NCBI GenBank assembly: GCA_963762615.1
Contig: CAVXLG010000012.1
Span: 1 to 64,000, forward strand
Origin: PALSA-505 sp963762615
GTDB taxonomy: Bacteria > Actinomycetota > Actinomycetes > Streptosporangiales > Streptosporangiaceae
Direction of reading: 5' to 3'
Length of the DNA: 64,000 nucleotides
The notes beneath the pieces are model-generated. The model did no database searches. It was not told the origin of the DNA and was given only the letters and a program-made list of their open reading frames with translations. Below are positions 1 to 8,491 of this stretch, piece after piece (position 1 is the first letter of the stretch; each line of letters opens with the position of its first letter). Position numbers and translations under genes: made by a program.

Positions 1-26
1 GTGATCCGGGCGGGCTGATCGGTCAT
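1..26 (-). CDS. Start of a further element gene, cut by the window edge
   Basis: Reading leftwards, an ATG at 26 opens a frame beginning MTDQPARI and runs off the window. A GGAAGGA sequence lies about ten bases upstream. It follows the Pra-like gene and its terminator on the same strand, so it may be the next gene of the element. With eight codons nothing can be said about function. Confidence 0.25.
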
Positions 27-76
27 GATGGATGGGTCCTTCCTGAGTGGTGCTCGGGCAGGGACGAAAGGGAAAG

Positions 77-110
77 GGCCCCGGCCGGTGTTCGCCCACC
101 GGCCGGGGCC
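77..110 (-). terminator. Strong hairpin behind the 89-codon gene
   Basis: A perfect 14-bp stem (77-90 with 97-110) closes a six-base loop, 15 bases beyond the stop of the leftward gene ending at 125. There is no T-run, as is usual in GC-rich actinomycete terminators. Confidence 0.7.
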
Positions 111-124
111 ACGGACAAGGGAGA

Positions 125-394
125 TCACGCAGGTACCCGCTTCGGGGTCGAGGCGGACAGGCCGCGCCAGGTGCGTTCCACTTCGGTGGCGTACCGGGCC
201 GCGGTGGCGGCCAGGTCGCGGGCGAACCGGACGTGCCCTGCGTTCAGGCGCTCGGGCAGGGTGAGGGTGACCAGCAACCCGGGCCGGGCGGCCCAGATGG
301 TTAGCAAGGGCGTGCGTTCCCGGTAGGCCTCGAATGCCACCCCGGACCGGCCATCCACCGGCATGGTCACCGTCGTGACGCGGCGGGCGGGCAT
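125..394 (-). CDS. Small conserved AICE protein, 89 aa, coupled to the Pra-like gene
   Basis: I do not know a function. The protein starts MPARRVTTVTMPVDGRSG and has a hydrophobic central strand region (LLTIWAARPGLLVTLTLPE) followed by a charged helix; no signal peptide is evident. Its ATG at 394 shares one base with the stop of the upstream Pra-like gene, so the two are almost certainly translationally coupled. A hairpin terminator follows directly. Small genes of this kind accompany pra in actinomycete integrative elements, so a role in element replication or its control is the natural guess. Confidence 0.7.
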   Translation of the reverse strand: MPARRVTTVTMPVDGRSGVAFEAYRERTPLLTIWAARPGLLVTLTLPERLNAGHVRFARDLAATAARYATEVERTWRGLSASTPKRVPA

Positions 395-816
395 TACGCG
401 GCGTCCTTGCTGGCGGGCCGGGTCGCGGCCTTGATCCCGGTGGCGCGCAGCGAGAACGCCATCCGCGCGTTGCACCGGCCCTGACCCTGGCAACGACCAG
501 AGTCCACGTACGGCGTGACCTGCAGGCCGTCGAACTCGACCAGCTCGAACGGCTGCCCGGTCGGCGGCGACGGCGGGCGGTCGGCCAGTATCTTGACCAC
601 CGTCTCCCTCGACCGGCCTTCCAGCTCGGGATCCATGTCGGCCACCCGGCACTGGAACACCCGCCTGCCGGTCAGCTTGTCGACCGCCGGGGTGCGGGTC
701 CTGGTCTTCTCGTCGTAGTCCTGCGCCTCGGTGATCGAGTCCGGCATCAGGTGACAACCTTGCGGAAACACCTGCTGCATGGTCACCGGGAGCCGCGTTC
801 CGTTCTTGAAGGCCAT
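394..816 (-). CDS. pra: Pra-like plasmid replication, integration and excision activator
   Basis: The 140-aa protein begins MAFKNGTRLPV and contains the segments VFPQGCHLM, FQCRVADMDPE, PFELVEFDGLQVTPYVD and ARMAFSLRATGIKAA, which match the layout of the Pra family of pSAM2-type elements. In that family Pra switches on the replication, excision and integration genes of the element. The ATG at 816 is preferred over the GTG at 825 because AGGAGG (825-830) sits eight bases before it. It is followed by the coupled 89-codon gene and transcribed away from the regulator-Nudix pair, giving a divergent control region at 817-968. Confidence 0.8.
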   Translation of the reverse strand: MAFKNGTRLPVTMQQVFPQGCHLMPDSITEAQDYDEKTRTRTPAVDKLTGRRVFQCRVADMDPELEGRSRETVVKILADRPPSPPTGQPFELVEFDGLQVTPYVDSGRCQGQGRCNARMAFSLRATGIKAATRPASKDAA

Positions 817-968
817 AGCCTCCACCTCCTGGGAAGGTTGGGTTGCTCATGTGGTGCCCAGCGTCGGTGGTGAGGCCGGGGGGATGCCACAGATCACAGG
901 GGGACGCGGGGGGATTTCCGCGTCCCCTAAACCGGCCGGTGTCGGTCAGGTCGCCTACAGTCGGCAGA

Positions 969-2378
969 GTGAACGGCGAATTCGCGCACTGGCTTGAGGC
1001 CAGCGGGCTGAACAAGAAAGAGTTCGCCCGCCGGGTGCAGGCACGTGCGCATGCCAAGGGATTGCGGCACGTTTCAACGGCGGCGTCCCGGGTGCGCGGA
1101 TGGCTGGCGGGTCAGCAGCCGACCGAGCCGGAGGTGGCCCAGATCGTCGCTGACGTTCTGTCCGATGCGTGTCGTCGTCCGCTGACCATCCAGGACATCG
1201 GATTCCGGGTCCGCGCGACGCGACGGCGGTCCGATCCGGCCGAACTGGCTGTCATCCCGGGGCTGGCCGAGACCCTAAGCTCGCAGTCCCGGACCGACCT
1301 GGTGGTGACCAGCCGGGACTGTCGGGCCGAAGCGGCGGACATTGCGTCGGGGGACGTTCTTCTGGATGCGGTTGAGCACATCGCGCTTGGCCAGCCGGCG
1401 CTGGTGGCCGACTTTTACTCGCTGCCGCGCCTCGGCGCGCAGCATGTCGCGCAGATCGAGCAGACGACGAACGCGTTCCGCCGGTGGGATAACGAGTTCG
1501 GAAGCGGCATGTGGCGCAAGGCCGTCGTGGGTCAGTTGAACGATGCTGCGGAACTGCTGAGAGGGCCATTCCAGGAGGAGCGCGTTGCCCGCCGCCTGTT
1601 CTCGGCGGTCGCCGACCTGGCCCAGCTGGCGGGCTGGATGTCGTATGACTTGCAGCTGCACGCGACCGCGCAGCGCTATTTCCTGCTCGGCATGCACCTG
1701 GCCAAGGATGCAGGCGATCGCCCCCAGGTGGGACGGATGCTGTACTGCCTGGCCCGGCAGATGATCGATCTGCAGCGCTACCGGGAGGCCCTCGACCTGA
1801 CGCAGACCGGCATGTACGCCATCCGGCGTAGCTCCACGCCCAAGACGATGGCGCTGCTGCATGTCATCGAGGCACGCGCGCATGCGGGCATGGGCCAGGC
1901 GCGTGACTGCTCCAGGGCTCTCGGCGCCGCCCAAGACGCCTTCGCCCAGGCGGGCAAACACACCGACCCCGCCTGGTGCGCCTTCTTCGAAGAAGGCGAG
2001 CTGTACGGCCTGCTCGGCGTCACGCTCCGCGACTTGGCGCTGGCCGACACCGACCACGCACCCGGTCACGCCGCTGACGCCCGTCCATGGATCGAGCAGG
2101 CAATCCAGCAGCGGCCGCGTCACTTCCTCCGAAGCCGGGTCATGGATATGGACAGCCTTGCCGTGGTCAACCTCTTGCTCGGTGAACCCGAAGCCGCTGG
2201 CCAAGCGGCCGTCACGGCGATGACCATGGCCGCGGCGGTCACCTCGGCACGGGTCATGAGCCGCCTGCGACGGACAGCCGGGTTGGCTCAAGCACGGTTC
2301 CCTGGCGCTTCCGACCTCACGGGACTGCGCGAAGAGGTAGCCGCGCTACCATCGGGTGCCGACCGCAGACAGGGCTAG
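969..2378 (+). CDS. Helix-turn-helix regulator with TPR-like C-terminal domain
   Basis: About 469 aa. The N-terminal part (residues 1-75; EFAHWLEASGLNKKEFARRV) looks like an XRE-type DNA-binding domain; the remainder is alanine-rich helical repeats (for example YFLLGMHLAKDAG, EALDLTQTGMYAIR) typical of TPR sensor domains. The start is uncertain. I favour GTG at 969, where the first helix begins; TACAGT at 956-961 would fit a leaderless promoter. A longer frame opens upstream but its extra residues look non-coding. It sits four bases before the Nudix gene and divergent from pra, so it probably controls the element's maintenance genes. Confidence 0.75.
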   Translation: MNGEFAHWLEASGLNKKEFARRVQARAHAKGLRHVSTAASRVRGWLAGQQPTEPEVAQIVADVLSDACRRPLTIQDIGFRVRATRRRSDPAELAVIPGLAETLSSQSRTDLVVTSRDCRAEAADIASGDVLLDAVEHIALGQPALVADFYSLPRLGAQHVAQIEQTTNAFRRWDNEFGSGMWRKAVVGQLNDAAELLRGPFQEERVARRLFSAVADLAQLAGWMSYDLQLHATAQRYFLLGMHLAKDAGDRPQVGRMLYCLARQMIDLQRYREALDLTQTGMYAIRRSSTPKTMALLHVIEARAHAGMGQARDCSRALGAAQDAFAQAGKHTDPAWCAFFEEGELYGLLGVTLRDLALADTDHAPGHAADARPWIEQAIQQRPRHFLRSRVMDMDSLAVVNLLLGEPEAAGQAAVTAMTMAAAVTSARVMSRLRRTAGLAQARFPGASDLTGLREEVAALPSGADRRQG

Positions 2379-2382
2379 CAGC

Positions 2383-2955
2383 ATGCAATGGAAAGTCATC
2401 TCCGAGCGAGAACTGTACGCCGATCAGTGGCTTGACCTGCGTACCGCCGATGTAGAGCTGCCTGATGGCAGGCACCTGGATCATCGGTTCATCCGCATGG
2501 CGCCATCAGCCGGGGCGGTCCTCGTCGATGGTCAGCAGCGGGCACTGTTGATCTGGCGTCACCGGTTCATCACCGGGCGGTGGGGCTGGGAGATACCCAT
2601 GGGCATGATCGACGCCGGGGAAGCTCCGGCCGAAGCTGCGGCCCGCGAGGTGGAGGAGGAAACCGGCTGGCGGCCCAGGAAACTCCAGCCATTGCTGCTG
2701 GCTCAGCCAACCGCAGGCATCATGGACGCCGCGCACCACATCTATATCGGCGAGGACGCAGTCGAAGTCGGCGCCCCCGCCGATGACTTCGAGTCCACCG
2801 CGATTCAGTGGATTCCGCTGACCGATGTCCCAAGCCTGATCGCCAAGCACGACATCGTCAGCGCCTCGACCATGGCGGCGCTGCTCCTGCTCCTGGCTGA
2901 CCGGCAAGCGAACGCGCATGCACCTGCCGACGGGGCCCCAGCCCCGCAAATATGA
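2383..2955 (+). CDS. Nudix hydrolase, Pif-like immunity factor of AICEs
   Basis: 190 aa with a complete Nudix box: GMIDAGEAPAEAAAREV followed by EEETGW, fitting GX5EX7REUXEEXGU. The surrounding sequence (DVELPDGRHLDHRFIRM, LIWRHRFITGRWGWEIP) matches the Nudix proteins found in actinomycete integrative elements. Pif of pSAM2, which prevents redundant transfer between element-bearing cells, carries a Nudix motif; that role is inferred here by context. ATG 2383 is chosen because MQW is the usual family start; it lies four bases after the regulator stop, so the two form an operon. Confidence 0.8.
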   Translation: MQWKVISERELYADQWLDLRTADVELPDGRHLDHRFIRMAPSAGAVLVDGQQRALLIWRHRFITGRWGWEIPMGMIDAGEAPAEAAAREVEEETGWRPRKLQPLLLAQPTAGIMDAAHHIYIGEDAVEVGAPADDFESTAIQWIPLTDVPSLIAKHDIVSASTMAALLLLLADRQANAHAPADGAPAPQI

Positions 2956-3381
2956 CGACAAGCCGGGTCGCCGGGAACCACTGAGCCGCCGGTCACGCTC
3001 GCCGAAGCAGCCGCGGGCCTGCTGTCGAGGCCGCGCACTGCCGAAATTAGCCGTAACAATCATCAAGGCGGCACCGCTGCGCGGCACCGGGCCCGGCGTC
3101 CGCGCCAGGCTCAGCCTTGACGAGGCCCGCCTGGCGCACGCCGGGCCACACCTACCCGCCCCGCTGATCAGCAAGGCTCACCCGGGACGCAGTTCAGTGC
3201 TGCACAGCCGCCTTCCCGGCGCTTGATTGTCCCGCTCCCGACCACCGTGTCTAGGCCGCTCCCTGCGGTCGCGTCGCATGCGATCGGCTCCACCGAGCCT
3301 AGACACGGTACCCGCTCGCAAGGGATCGGCGCCTATCGGGAAGGCAAGGGAGGAGTAGTCAGTTCCGCAACGCCCGGCGGG
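2956..3381. other. Intergenic region with a 13-bp inverted repeat
   Basis: No gene is supported here. The stretch lies between two convergent genes. A perfect 13-bp inverted repeat (3244-3256 and 3297-3309, arm core CCGTGTCTAGG) frames 40 bases that themselves contain the palindrome TCGCATGCGA. It could fold as a cruciform or serve as a protein-binding or terminator structure. Confidence 0.5.
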
Positions 3382-4182
3382 TCAGGGCCTCAGGTCGGTG
3401 GCGGCCCGGCCCGAGCCGTCCATGTAGAACGGCGTGGAGTCATGCTCGTGGGTGATCTGCCAGCCCGCGGCCGTCCGGCGGAGCCCGACGGTGGACCGGA
3501 ACCACAAGTCGACCTGCTCCCCGTCCGTCTTCGTGCCTGTCATATGGGTGAGGCCATGGCAGAAGGCGACGTCGTCACCCGCCTCGATGACCGGGTCGCC
3601 GATGTCGTAGCCGATCGGGCCGTCCCAGGTCCCGAACCAGCCCTCGATCCCCGCCGGGTCGCGAGCCTCATCCCCGGCGTCACGCAGCGGCGGGGCCAGG
3701 CCGAAGCTGACGACCTCGGGAGCGAGGTGGGCCACCGCGCGCCGGGCGTCCTTGGCGGTTATGGCGGCGGCGCGGTCGTTCAGCAGCGTCCGGATCTGCT
3801 CCTGGGCGGTCGTCTCGGTCTCTGTGATCATGAGCGCGAACGGCCGCACCTCGACCTTCCTGTTGCAGGCCTTCGACCCCTCGGCGGCGAGCTTGAGCAC
3901 CACGTCGAGGTCGGCAGCCTCGATAATCCACAGGCCGCCGAGATACTCCTTCGACTCCACGAAGGGCCCGTCGGTGAACAGCGCCTCCCCGCCCCGGTTG
4001 TCGATCACGGTCGCCGTGCCGGGCGCCGCGAGGCCGCCGGCGAAAACCCAGTGGCCCTCTGCCGCGAGCCGGTCGTTGAACGCGTCGATCGCTGCCATCT
4101 CATCCGGGCGAGCGCTAGCCCCTGACGCTCGCCATCTGGCCAGGTCGGCCGTGTCGTCGATCACAGAAACCAGATACTGCAT
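3382..4182 (-). CDS. YCII-domain protein fused to a SnoaL-like domain
   Basis: 266 aa in two parts. Residues 1-110 form a YCII/DGPF-type domain (MQYLVSVIDD start, LFTDGPFVESKEYLGGLWII), the ferredoxin-like fold related to sigma-factor-associated small proteins. Residues about 120-255 form a SnoaL-like (NTF2 fold, ketosteroid-isomerase type) domain: RTLLNDRAAAITAKDARRAV, FGTWDGPIGYDIGDP, WFRSTVGLRRTAAGWQITHEH. Such fusions are common in actinomycetes but no reaction is established. ATG 4182 gives the canonical YCII start. It is not in an obvious operon. Confidence 0.8.
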   Translation of the reverse strand: MQYLVSVIDDTADLARWRASGASARPDEMAAIDAFNDRLAAEGHWVFAGGLAAPGTATVIDNRGGEALFTDGPFVESKEYLGGLWIIEAADLDVVLKLAAEGSKACNRKVEVRPFALMITETETTAQEQIRTLLNDRAAAITAKDARRAVAHLAPEVVSFGLAPPLRDAGDEARDPAGIEGWFGTWDGPIGYDIGDPVIEAGDDVAFCHGLTHMTGTKTDGEQVDLWFRSTVGLRRTAAGWQITHEHDSTPFYMDGSGRAATDLRP

Positions 4183-4418
4183 CTCCGATCATCTCCTGTG
4201 CTTCGGGGCGCCCCTCGCGGGCGGCCGCTCACCCCTGCTACGAACAGCTCTGCCCCGATCCGACACCGCCTCCCGGACTTCTTTCAAGGACTTTCGCGCC
4301 GACGAGAAAGATGGAGAGGAGTGATGAAGGAGCAGAGCAAGGACGCGTGCTGTTCCGCTGGCATCCGGGCGCGGGGGGGTGTCCGGCCGGGGTTTTGCGC
4401 CTGCCGCGGGTGGCGGGG
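4183..4418. other. Intergenic spacer, no gene recognised
   Basis: About 236 bases upstream of the leftward YCII-SnoaL gene and downstream of the Kelch gene. Frames here give low-complexity arginine/proline-rich translations that do not resemble proteins. The YCII promoter must lie at its left end, but no clear boxes are seen. Confidence 0.4.
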
Positions 4419-5465
4419 TCATCTCCAGGTCCAGGTGCTACCGAGCATGACTGGGAGATCAGCCGCGCCGGCGAGGTCAACGCCGCCGAACAGCACCACG
4501 GTGCAGGTGGCCGCGTCGTAAGCCATCGACGCCAGGAGCCGGGCGCGCGGGTGGACCGCCGGGGCCTGCTTGGTCCAGGTGGTGCCGTCCCAAATCCAGG
4601 TCTGCGCGTTCGGGTGGGTGGTCAGGGTCAGGCCGCCGAACAGCATCACGGTGCCGGTGGCCGCGTCGTAGGCCATCGACGCGGCAGCCCGGCCGGTCGG
4701 GTGGACCGCCGGGGCCTGCTTGGTCCAGGTGGTGCCGTCCCAGGTCCAGGTATCACCGGGGAAGCCGTAGCGGCCCCCGCCGCCGAACAGCACCTCGGTG
4801 CCGGTGGCCGCGTCGTAGGCCATCGACGCATCTCCCCGGGCGGACGGGCGGACCGCCGGGGCCTGCTTCGTCCAGGTGGTGCCGTCCCAGGTCCAGGTGT
4901 CCTTGAAACGCGCACTGCCGATGCCGTAGCCGCCGAACAGCACCACGGTGCCGGTGCCCGGGTCATACGCCATCGCCGCACCCGTCCGGGCGGGCGGGCT
5001 GGTCGCCGGGTGCTGCTGGGTCCAGGTGGTGCCGTCCCAGGTCCACGTGTCAGCGAACGCGTGGCGGCCGTTGGCGGTGCCGCCGAACAGCACCGCGGTG
5101 CCGGTGGCGGCGTCATACGCCATCGCCGCATATCCCCGGGCGGGCGGGCTGGCCGCAGGGTGCTGCTGGGTCCAGGTGGTGCCGTCCCAGGTCCACGTGT
5201 CACCGTAGACGACGCCGTGGTCGTTGTCGCCGCCGAACAGCACCGCGGTGCCGGTGGCCGCGTCATAGGCCATCGCCGCGGCGTACCGGGCGGGCGGGTG
5301 GACCGCCGGGTGCTGCTGCGCCCACGTCGGGTCCGAGCCTGGGCTCGCCTGCACAGCAGACGGGACCATCCCCAGGACGCCCGCCGCGGCCAGCACCGCG
5401 ACCACGGCCACAAGCCACCGCCGCCCGCCCGGGCCACATCCACGCCCTTGCCTGGGCATCCGCAT
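4419..5465 (-). CDS. Secreted Kelch-type beta-propeller protein
   Basis: About 348 aa. A signal peptide (RRWLVAVVAVLAAAGVLGM, cleavage near AVQA) precedes six repeats of roughly 50 aa. Each carries SMAYDAATGTVVLFGG-like and TWTWDGTTWT-like segments, the glycine-doublet and tryptophan pattern of Kelch/galactose-oxidase propellers. The repeats are almost identical at DNA level, a recombination-prone arrangement. The protein stops right after a TWTW motif, so the last blade may be completed by the N-terminal strand or be truncated. Several ATGs (5480, 5468, 5465) are possible; 5465 has GGGAGG five bases upstream. Function unknown, presumably extracellular binding. Confidence 0.75.
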   Translation of the reverse strand: MRMPRQGRGCGPGGRRWLVAVVAVLAAAGVLGMVPSAVQASPGSDPTWAQQHPAVHPPARYAAAMAYDAATGTAVLFGGDNDHGVVYGDTWTWDGTTWTQQHPAASPPARGYAAMAYDAATGTAVLFGGTANGRHAFADTWTWDGTTWTQQHPATSPPARTGAAMAYDPGTGTVVLFGGYGIGSARFKDTWTWDGTTWTKQAPAVRPSARGDASMAYDAATGTEVLFGGGGRYGFPGDTWTWDGTTWTKQAPAVHPTGRAAASMAYDAATGTVMLFGGLTLTTHPNAQTWIWDGTTWTKQAPAVHPRARLLASMAYDAATCTVVLFGGVDLAGAADLPVMLGSTWTWR

Positions 5466-5797
5466 CATGGCCTCCCTCATCTGCGCGCGACCGCCTGGCC
5501 CGCCCTGGTGAACCCCTGGGCCCGGCCGACGCGCTGACAATAGACCCGCACCTCAACATTAGACGCCCGGAATGACGAACACGCTGGATGACAAATCACC
5601 ACCAGCCAGACCGGGCCGCAGGCCGTCCGCCCGCCCACCGCTCAGGCGCCGCTGATCGCCCGGCTCCTCGGGCACGCATCCAGTGCAGGGCGGCGCCGAC
5701 TTCCCCGACGCTCCGCTGTCCCGTTCGCAACCACCGCCCCCAGAGTGCTCTTGCGCTCGCGTCGCACCCGACCGGCTGCGCGGACCCAGACAGGGGT

Positions 5798-6106
5798 CGT
5801 GCCCGCCACGTGCCCGATCAGGCGGTCAGTCAGGGACTGTCACGGTCACCCGCGGACAGACCGACAGGTCTGCCTACCTGGGTCGCAGCAGGGAGCGGAC
5901 ACGGCCGAGCATCCCTGACACGGAAGAGGTCATTTCGCCCCGGGATGTGCAGCCAAGAGTGCAGCCCGACAACCAAGTCAGTCAGTGTCCGGTGGCGTGG
6001 TGGCCCGGGGATGTGCCTCAGCTGCCGGGGCTGCATTCGTAGAGTGTCACGGCTCCGCCGCTTTCGAGGGAAGGCCGCGCAGGCGTGCCCGCTACGTGCC
6101 CGATCG
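5798..6106 (+). repeat. Two copies of a 23-base paired TGCCC motif
   Basis: Copies at 5798-5820 and 6084-6106 differ at only a few bases; both read CGTGCCCGCYACGTGCCCGA. Within each copy TGCCC recurs after exactly 11 bp, about one helical turn. Related pairs occur at 9731-9750 and 9964-9983. Paired direct repeats like these are typical of arm-type binding sites of tyrosine integrases; that role is inferred. Confidence 0.5.
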
Positions 6107-6179
6107 ATCGGCAAACCACAGGTACTCACGGTTACTCAGGGCCAAGTCCTGGTGGCCTTTGACGTGCAGGAGAGCAGGT

Positions 6180-6240
6180 GACCCGCTATCTTCAGCGACC
6201 TTCTAAACAGCGGGTCTCGGGTTCGACTGCCTGCCGGGCC
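6180..6240 (+). other. Degenerate tRNA-3'-end-like relic, possible old attachment site
   Basis: The segment from 6200 (CTTCTAAAC, resembling an Arg-TCT anticodon loop) through GGGTTCGACT to CTGCCGGGCC resembles the 3' half of a tRNA, but the T-stem is mismatched and no 5' half is present. An 8-bp inverted repeat (GACCCGCT, 6180-6187, with AGCGGGTC, 6209-6216) overlaps it. It may be a decayed attR of an older insertion; chance resemblance is not excluded. Confidence 0.3.
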
Positions 6241-6344
6241 AGGACGGGGGCAGACCAGGAACCGGCCTTGGGCCTCCCGCTGAGCGCGCTGGAAGGACCG
6301 CCGCTAGCGGCGCCGGAGCGTTGACGCACGGACCCACGTCACTC

Positions 6345-7202
6345 ATGGATCATGGTGACATGGACCTCGCAGCCAGGCTGCGCGGCTGCATGCGCCGCTG
6401 GCACCTCCAGTCCGGGGATCGGCTCATAGGCGGTTTTCGCTCCGAGGTATTCGGATACACGACCGCAAGCGGCGAAGAGGTGGTCGTCAAGCTGACGGTC
6501 ACAGGTGAGGAAGCCCGGGCCGAGGCGGCGGCCCTCACCGCCTGGGCGCATACTGGAGCCGTTCCGCGCCTGATCGATGCGGACTTCGAGCACAGCGCTT
6601 TGCTCTTGGCGCGAATTCGGCCTGGGACGCATTTGCCCGGCGGCAACGACCCGGCAACCGTCAACGTCGCCGCTGGCCTTCTGAGCAGCCTCCACCGGGT
6701 CAATCCCGGCACGTTCCCTTTCCCGGCTCTCGAAAAGATCTACGTCCGGATGGCGGACCGGGCGCGCTCAGACGCGGAATACGAGCAGCGGACCAGAGGG
6801 GAACCGGCACGCGGTGCCGCGGGCGTGCAGCGGCTGGATGCAGCCCGGGCGGCTGCCAGGGAACTGTGCGCAACCACCAGGCAGACCGTTCTGCTCCACG
6901 GAGATTTCCTGGACAAGAATCTGTTGTGGGACGGCGCTCGCTACCTGGCCATCGATCCGATCCCCTGCATCGGCGACCCGTGCGCAGATGCCGGTTTCTT
7001 TGCCGCCGGCCATCCGCCCGCAACCACGATCCTGGAGCGAGCCGACGCCATTGCCGCCCAAATGGGTGTGAGCCGACAGCGCGCGCAACGGTGGGCCGCC
7101 ATATGGACTGTCCTGGAGACCTCTTCAGCATGGCGGGAAGATCAATCCGACCTGGAAGCCTGCCTGTCAACCTACAAGTTCGAGCATCTCATCCGCCGGT
7201 AG
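6345..7202 (+). CDS. Aminoglycoside/hydroxyurea-type antibiotic kinase (APH family)
   Basis: 285 aa, cytoplasmic. The protein-kinase-like fold is recognisable by VVVKL (Lys49), the catalytic-loop motif HGDFLDKN (185-192) and the metal-binding IDPIPCIGDP (from 203), which replaces the usual DFG and is the form seen in streptomycin 6-kinase/hydroxyurea kinase relatives. It probably phosphorylates a small hydroxylated antibiotic or metabolite; the substrate cannot be read from sequence. The start is uncertain (ATG 6345 or 6360; no strong ribosome site). It lies alone between element-end repeats, consistent with resistance cargo. Confidence 0.75.
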   Translation: MDHGDMDLAARLRGCMRRWHLQSGDRLIGGFRSEVFGYTTASGEEVVVKLTVTGEEARAEAAALTAWAHTGAVPRLIDADFEHSALLLARIRPGTHLPGGNDPATVNVAAGLLSSLHRVNPGTFPFPALEKIYVRMADRARSDAEYEQRTRGEPARGAAGVQRLDAARAAARELCATTRQTVLLHGDFLDKNLLWDGARYLAIDPIPCIGDPCADAGFFAAGHPPATTILERADAIAAQMGVSRQRAQRWAAIWTVLETSSAWREDQSDLEACLSTYKFEHLIRR

Positions 7203-7375
7203 CCCGTTTCCGAAGCGTGCCCGACAGGACGGTCCGAGGCGAGTAACCGCGGTCACTCACGCGACAAACATCATGACCGCGACCTGCATGAACGCTGATC
7301 CAGGAGGGACTAGCCGCAGCCTTCCAAGCTGGTCATACCGACACCAAGATCGATGGCGCAGAAGCTGGCTCGTGG

Positions 7376-7948
7376 TTATGGCGTTTCAGGCTGCGGCGGC
7401 GGCCAGTACGGTTCGGGTTCCTCAGCCTGGTGGGCCGGTTCGGCCACGGCCGCAGGATGGACGATGGCCTCGGCGACCCGGCGGACGAAGCTGCGCATCG
7501 TCGATGCGGCCACCCGGTTCATGATCACTGCATCCAGCCGGGTGCCCAGCGCGCCCAATGGCGGCCGGTAGGCTCCGGCCAGCCGCAGCCAGGTCGCCTG
7601 TTCCCCGTCCGCGGTCAGGGTGATATTGGCATCCAGCGACGGGAACAGGCTGCCGCCGGGTCCGGTCGCGGTCCACCGCAGCCCCAGCACTGCCGTCTCG
7701 CCCGCCAGCACCGGGTCCAGGAAGGACACCGTGACCAGCCGGGACAGGCCGGGGGCGGTGCCCGTCGGCCCGACCCGGACCAGGCCGGTGTATCCGTCGC
7801 CGATAGCGTCTTCGGCGGCAGTGACCAGCGAACTGCCGCGGGTCAGGTTCACCAGCCGGGCACAGGCCACCAGGAAGCTCACCGCCAGGCGCGTCTCATC
7901 CGCGACAAACACCGTGCCAGTCAACCGGGCGAAGCGGCATGAGCGCAC
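7376..7948 (-). CDS. SRPBCC-like conserved protein of unknown function
   Basis: 190 aa. The segments GYTGLVRVGPTGTAPGLSRL, LGLRWTATGPGGSLFP, LDANITLTADGEQ and LAGAYRPPLGALG have the alternating-strand character of START/SRPBCC-type small-molecule binding folds, a pattern I know from uncharacterised actinomycete proteins. The C-terminus is a proline/glutamate-rich tail. GTG 7948 is the first start in frame; the N-terminal ten residues are poorly supported, so the true start may be internal. It is isolated, opposite in direction to its neighbours. Confidence 0.55.
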   Translation of the reverse strand: MRSCRFARLTGTVFVADETRLAVSFLVACARLVNLTRGSSLVTAAEDAIGDGYTGLVRVGPTGTAPGLSRLVTVSFLDPVLAGETAVLGLRWTATGPGGSLFPSLDANITLTADGEQATWLRLAGAYRPPLGALGTRLDAVIMNRVAASTMRSFVRRVAEAIVHPAAVAEPAHQAEEPEPYWPPPQPETP

Positions 7949-8491
7949 GGACCTACGTCCCTACCCCCGGCGCCAGAGGTCACCGACCGGCAGAGAAGGG
8001 CTTCGCTTCAGCATGACGCCGACGGCTGCGCAACCATGGCGAAACACCAAGCTAGCCGCAACACCGCTCAGAACTTATCCGCCCAGTTCAGAGCCATACA
8101 GGTGGTGAAGCTGCCGTCTCTCTGTAAGCCGCTCCCTCTGGTCGGGGGGCTCCGGCTCTGGGTTGATCATCAACTCTGCACCTGCATGCACGGGAGCGCG
8201 AAGCTAGTAGCCGCCCGGCGCCCCGGCCGAGAGTCATTGACGGCAACCGTGACGGCAACGTCCGCAGCCAACGCCACGCTGGCGCAGCCACGGACAGTCG
8301 AACACTCCTGCTCAACTGGGCTGAGCTGGCCATCCGCTACACCTGAAAGCGGACGGCCGCGCAACCATGGCGAAGCAGCAAGTCATCGAGGCGACCGCTC
8401 GCAGTTGAGAACCCTGCCTGGCCCTGCGACAGGAGTGCCCGCGTGCGACGGGCCTGTTGACCATGGAGCACGCCCGGTCTCTAATTGCACC
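7949..8491. other. Intergenic region with two copies of a 27-base repeat
   Basis: No gene is supported. Two near-identical segments, 8021-8048 and 8351-8377, share the core GCGCAACCATGGCGAA. A third, more divergent copy (10099-10123) lies beside the tRNA fragment at the element end. The palindromic CCATGG centre and location suggest recombination or regulatory sites, but this is a guess. Confidence 0.45.

Larger units (their letters stand above)
5466..6344. other. Long non-coding stretch with element-end repeats
   Basis: About 880 bases with no convincing gene in any frame. It contains two paired TGCCC repeats (5798-5820 and 6084-6106) and a degenerate tRNA-3'-like segment near 6200-6240, each described separately. 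The organisation resembles the terminal region of an integrated element. Confidence 0.45.

Noticed and set aside
125..1057. Long leftward frame covering both element genes
   Set aside because: It fuses the real 89-codon gene with a shadow of the Pra-like gene and upstream DNA; the Pra-like frame and its ribosome site explain the region better.
3223..4125. 300-codon rightward frame
   Set aside because: It is the complement of the YCII-SnoaL gene and has arginine/glycine-rich shadow composition.
4311..5537. Repetitive 408-codon rightward frame
   Set aside because: Its repeats are the antisense of the Kelch gene, which has a signal peptide and a recognisable fold.
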